Positions 60,009 to 64,000 of a DNA stretch of 64,000 nt are shown piece by piece. The first letter of the stretch is position 1, and each line of letters begins with the position of its first letter. Both the position numbers and the translations under genes were made by a program. This stretch comes from Marinitoga lauensis (GTDB lineage: Bacteria; Thermotogota; Thermotogae; Petrotogales; Petrotogaceae): positions 62,001 through 126,000 of the forward strand of contig NZ_QHLX01000004.1 of NCBI RefSeq assembly GCF_004135675.1, read 5' to 3'. The notes beneath the pieces are model-generated. The model was not told the origin of the DNA. It made no database searches and saw only the letters and a program-made list of their open reading frames with translations.

Positions 60009-60356
60009 TACTTTAATTATTGATTTTATTACTTTATCAGAATCAAAAGGTTTAACAATATAATATGAAGCACCTTTTTCTACTGCTTCCAAAACACGCA
60101 TCTTATGACCAAGAGCAGTTACCATAATAATTTTAGCCGAAGGATCAAATTTTAATATTTCTGTCAACGCTTTTATCCCATCCATAATCGGCATTGAAAT
60201 ATCCATCGTAACAAGATCTGGCCTATGTTTTTTATAGATTTCAACTGCTTCTCTACCATCTGAAGCTTCATATATATCAAAATTCAACGGTTCTAATATT
60301 AATTTCAGCTGATTTCTAATAAAAGGTGCATCATCTGCTATAAGGATTTTAGGCAT
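59997..60356 (-). CDS. stand-alone CheY-like response regulator
   Basis: A single receiver domain of 119 residues: acidic pair in ILIADDAPF, phospho-acceptor Asp52 in LVTMDISMP, Thr in MVTALG and Lys in VKPFD. There is no output domain, so it acts by protein contact (for example on the flagellar motor or a kinase). Its ATG overlaps the stop of the histidine kinase (TAATG), so they are a pair. Its 3' end lies in the insertion-element target duplication but is intact. Confidence 0.9.
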   Translation of the reverse strand: MPKILIADDAPFIRNQLKLILEPLNFDIYEASDGREAVEIYKKHRPDLVTMDISMPIMDGIKALTEILKFDPSAKIIMVTALGHKMRVLEAVEKGASYYIVKPFDSDKVIKSIIKVLNK

Positions 60357-62861
60357 TATATCACTTCCGGAACAATAATATGAAATTTAGTTCCTTCATT
60401 ATATTCACTCACCACTTTTATTACTCCTCCTAACTTTTCTACTTCTTTTTTAACAATACTTAATCCCATTCCTCTACCCGAAAGTTGTGTGACTCTTTCT
60501 GATGTTGTTATATAATCCAAAAATATAATATTCAACAAATCTGCTTCTGATTCATATTCAATATCTTTTATTTTGGCGATTTGTTTTAATTTTCCGATGT
60601 CAATCCCCTGTCCGTCATCTTCAATTATTATATTTATTTTATTGTTTTCCTTATATATCTCTATTCTAATATTTCCGCCCTCGTTCTTTCCATTTGCTAT
60701 TCTTATCTCAGGCATTTCTATACCATGAACAATAATATTTCTAAAAATATTAATCAATGATTTTATGAAATCAAAATATTTTTCAGGATCAATTAATATT
60801 TCATCTTTTGAAATAATTTTCGGATTATTTATTACTTTACCAAGTTTTTTTGCCAGATCCTTCGAATATGAAATATACGGATATAATAACTTTCTTAAAC
60901 TTTTATATCTTAACCTTTTTACTTCTTTTACTAATTCACTATTTTCATCAAGTATTTGCTTCATTTTATGCTCTAATTCATATATCTTTGATTTTGGTAT
61001 TCTTAATATATCTTCTTCAATTTCATGCCCTAACTCCTCTTTTAATTTATATATTTCCTTTTCAAAAACGTCATATAATTCAAAAATATCATTCTGATTC
61101 AAATTATTTTCTAAAACTTTATTTTCTATATTATGTAAAACTTCTGATAATTTATTCAAATGAAATTGAGAAAATATTCCTTTAAAATTATGGACATTTC
61201 TATATAATTCATTCTTATCTTTTTTCAAAATATCTTCTAACTTATCAAGCATCTTTTTAAAGCTTTTTATATTATAAACAAACGCCTCATAATTTCTTAC
61301 AATGTATACAATTTTCTCTAAATTCTCTTTTTCTTCATTAACTTTAATCCTCAACTCTTTTTCAGACGTAATATCTTTTAAAATCACCATTACAACATCT
61401 TCATGTTCTATATACTTAAAATTAACTTTATAATAACCATAATTTATTTTAACCTCTGAAGGCAAAAAGGAAAGGTAAACTTCTTTCTTAATTTGTTCTT
61501 TTTCATTAAATAAATCGTCAAAAATCCTTTTTATAAACTCTCTATCATAATTTAAAAACATTAAATCTATAATATTTGCCCCTTCTATGTTTTTTCCAAA
61601 TATTCTATTGCACTCTTTACTATATTCATTTCCAACTATCAAGTTCTTATCAAAGCTAAAAAAACCTTCTCCTGAATTATCCAGTAAAATTTTTATATCT
61701 TTAGTGCGTTTTGATACTTCTTTTTCAAGCTCTTTATTCCAATTTTCTAATATTTTATTTTTCACTGCTAGTTCCAGATTTAGCTCTTTAATATTCCTTA
61801 AAATCATAAAAACCATCGAATTTATCAAAATAAATATAGACCACTGTATTAACGGTCTTTCCCATTTTATCAATCTCAAATCACCTAAAAGTTCATATAT
61901 TACAAAACTCGAAACTAACAAAATAGAACCAGAAAAAACATATACTTTTGAATCTTTTAAACGATATCCTATAAAAATATTATGAATCATAATAATGATG
62001 TCTAAAAGAATCACAAAGTAAAGAGGTAATACATAAGCTACATAATAATTATATTCAAATCCTTTCATCATCTGAATTAAAGTAATAATTGCAAAATAAA
62101 TTATATGAAATGCTAATAACCACTTAATAACTTTTTTTGTGGAATAGTCAAATACATTATAAAAAATCCCATAAGCCTATTGGGGCAATGTATTTCCCAA
62201 AATCCATCATATATGCCCAAAAAACGTTATTATCATAAAAATATTTAAATGTTTGTGTTTGGCCAGAAATAAAAAAACCTATACCAAGTGAAAAAATACC
62301 TAAATAAATAATAGACCTTCTTACAGAAGAATCCCGTTGGAGAATAAAAAAATAAAAATATAATATTATGGATATAACTAAAACAAAAAAGCTAAAAATT
62401 ACTAATAATATTTTATCCAGTTCCACAAAAATTTGGTGAGTTAATAATTCTAATTCATTACCCAATAAAAATTCTCCAAAAAAACCCACATCTCTTCTTT
62501 TAGATGAAACTTTTATAATTAAATATTTATTTTGAAAGTTATAAGGTATTTTAAAAATACTTTTAGGGCTAAAAAAGCTTTTTGCAAATGTGTTATATAT
62601 TAAAGTTTCTCCTATTTGCATACTGGAATTATCAAAAATTCCTGTTAAATACACTGCAGGATTTTCTAACTCTATATCTGGAAGTTTATAACGCAGATAT
62701 AACATTTCACCTTTATTTTCTAACGGCACTCCAGGAGTATTATATTTATGCCATTTTGTTTCGTCTTCCCATTTGTACTCCCAACCATCATATAGTTTTA
62801 TATAGGTTAAAGCCATTATTGAAATACTTATATAAAACATAAAAAATATTATTTTTTTCAT
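60356..62861 (-). CDS. 7TMR-DISM sensor histidine kinase with PAS and HPt-like segment (two frameshifts)
   Basis: Rebuilt as about 835 residues. Signal-like N-terminus and a jelly-roll extracellular domain (about 25-160) precede seven membrane segments (7TMR-DISM, about 165-360), a coiled coil and a PAS-like domain (about 395-500). An HPt-like helix follows with RNVHNFKGIFSQF (His near 559), then a CheA-like ATPase (RNIIVHGIEMPE, IEDDGQGID, GRGMGLSIVKKE). No classical DHp H-box is seen, so the HPt-like His may be the phosphorylation site. Missing bases near 62172 and in the T7 run 62132-62138. An extended -10 (TGGTATAAT) lies just upstream; GAGGTG precedes the ATG. Confidence 0.82.
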
Positions 62862-63022
62862 CTCATCACCTCAGAAAAATTATACCATATTTCTGTACTT
62901 TTTTCGATTTATATGTTATAATTAAAATGAATACATAAATTAAATTATTATTAACTATTGAACAAAAGTAATTTTACAAAAGTCAAAATAGTATCTTTTT
63001 AAAAATCACAGGGGTGTAAAAA

Positions 63023-64000
63023 ATGGAGAATTTCAAAAAGTTTATTTCTTTATTTATGATTTTAATGATTTTTATTGTATCGTTCGCGACAGTTAAAAGT
63101 GTAACTATAAAAACTAAAAATATTGACACATGGGATTTTAATGTTTCTACTGATTATGCAATAATAACTCCAGGTATTATATTAAATGGAGATTTATTTA
63201 GTGCTATAGTAAAGAACGATACTAATCCCGCCACCATTTTCGCAGATATTACATTAAGGGTTTTGACTGGTGAGTGGGAAGGAGATTATTTAATTATCAG
63301 ATTTGGTCCTATTGAACTTAAATCAGGAGAAACATTTATTTTAAAAAATACCGAAGTTCTGGATTATCTCGATAAAGTATCTTTAAAAGAAAATAACATG
63401 ACGCATATTTCCGATTTAAAAGATACCTCTGATTTTTTAAACTTAGAGCTTGCAGAAGGAAAATACTCATTAAATATTAACATTATTGAATTAGAAAATG
63501 GAGAAGAAGTAGAAAAAGGAGCAAAAACTGCCAATATTGCAATAATAAAACCTGATCCTATTGAATTTGTAAAATTGCCAGAAGGAGATACACTTTATCC
63601 AACTATTAAATGGAGTCTCAGTAGGGTTCCATGGTATTCAGAAACCAAAAGTATATTGGAAATTGATGAAAATGGGAAAAAAATCTTTTCAAGAACATTT
63701 AAACATAACAAACCTGATCAAAATAACCTTGATTTAAATATAAAAGGTTACCCTACAGGAAATAATATTGAGGATGGTATATTTACTTATAGCATTACAG
63801 GAGAAGATAATGACCCCGTTTTCAAACGTGGAAAAACCTATACATTTAGAGTTATAATGAAAGACTCCGGAAACAATGAAATATCAAAAACGCTCGATGA
63901 AAATGTTACATTCAACATTTCTTACCCGGATATGGTTTTTCCTGTCGGCGAAATAGACAATGTTAAACCTATTTTTGAATGGTCTTTTGAATATGATTCA
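63023..64000 (+). CDS. exported protein of unknown function, 3' end outside window
   Basis: An open frame of 326 codons runs to the window edge. AGGGGTG precedes the ATG at 63023. The N-terminus MENFKKFISLFMILMIFIVSFA is a signal peptide. The mature part is beta-rich with DxxKP-like and WSLSRVPWYS words and repeats a theme near 63570-63650 and 63930-64000 (P-x-G-x-x-x/P-x-W), suggesting tandem Ig/Fn3-like modules. I do not recognise the family. It is divergent from the 7TMR-DISM kinase. Confidence 0.75.
   Translation, partial: MENFKKFISLFMILMIFIVSFATVKSVTIKTKNIDTWDFNVSTDYAIITPGIILNGDLFSAIVKNDTNPATIFADITLRVLTGEWEGDYLIIRFGPIELKSGETFILKNTEVLDYLDKVSLKENNMTHISDLKDTSDFLNLELAEGKYSLNINIIELENGEEVEKGAKTANIAIIKPDPIEFVKLPEGDTLYPTIKWSLSRVPWYSETKSILEIDENGKKIFSRTFKHNKPDQNNLDLNIKGYPTGNNIEDGIFTYSITGEDNDPVFKRGKTYTFRVIMKDSGNNEISKTLDENVTFNISYPDMVFPVGEIDNVKPIFEWSFEYDS

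Larger units (their letters stand above)
59796..60087. repeat. 292-bp direct repeat, right copy (target site duplication)
   Basis: Copy of 57588-57879 beginning exactly after the right inverted repeat. It includes a duplicated glmM 3' end and the true 3' end of the CheY-like gene. Confidence 0.9.

Overview
The window is AT-rich, gene-dense DNA (about 30% G+C by eye) that reads like a Thermotogota chromosome, most plausibly a Marinitoga/Petrotogaceae relative. This is inferred from gene content: an XRE-cupin regulator followed by speD-speE, a TM1266-family ACT-like protein, a cobalamin-riboswitch-controlled BtuFCD importer, OadA-type carboxyltransferase, large cohesin/dockerin-bearing surface lipoproteins and a flagellar FliS. 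Shine-Dalgarno sequences (GGAGG/GAGGTG) are strong and decide many starts. Intrinsic terminators separate most transcription units.

Layout. 1-5 kb: end of an unknown gene, a radical SAM protein, the polyamine operon, and a FliS unit. 5-10.6 kb: two GNAT acetyltransferases, a 268-bp complex inverted repeat, mnmE, four tRNAs (Pro, Gly, Arg, His) and an MFS transporter. 10.6-15 kb: a reverse-transsulfuration operon (cystathionine beta-synthase type, cystathionine lyase, SAM methyltransferase, AhcY) that would turn SAM-derived homocysteine into cysteine. 15-19.5 kb: a lysine-aminomutase-type radical SAM enzyme and btuFCD behind a cobalamin riboswitch. 19.5-28.3 kb: two giant lipoproteins with cohesin-like, Fn3-like and beta-propeller domains. 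28.4-34.1 kb: M20 peptidase, a small protein, LytS/LytTR two-component system and CstA-family transporter, which together look like a peptide/pyruvate sensing and uptake unit. 34.1-42.7 kb: AAA-like/PD-(D/E)XK protein, HtrA, an ABC importer, uvrC, a DUF501-GGDEF fusion and prmA. 42.7-47.9 kb: a small-RNA candidate, a CPBP protease/small secreted protein/membrane protein operon, an 82-nt poly(A) tract, a split COG0701 permease with an Fe-S tail, Crp and SprA-like genes. 48-56.4 kb: OadA, a peptidase/propeller surface protein, a radical SAM protein, M32 carboxypeptidase and a LacI regulator. 56.4-60.4 kb: glmM and an IS1634-like insertion with a 292-bp target duplication. 60-64 kb: a CheY-like regulator with a 7TMR-DISM histidine kinase, and the start of an exported protein.

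A dominant property of the sequence is the number of single-base indels, about fifty, nearly all one-base losses in short homopolymers. They break housekeeping genes such as mnmE and uvrC as often as accessory ones. Restoring them gives full-length family members whose corrected lengths are all multiples of three. I therefore read them as sequencing/assembly errors, not decay, and annotate each gene across its full extent with the suspected positions. The clearest biological novelties are the IS element with its very long target duplication, the CPBP-peptide operon, the cohesin/dockerin lipoprotein pair and the LytS-CstA-peptidase module.
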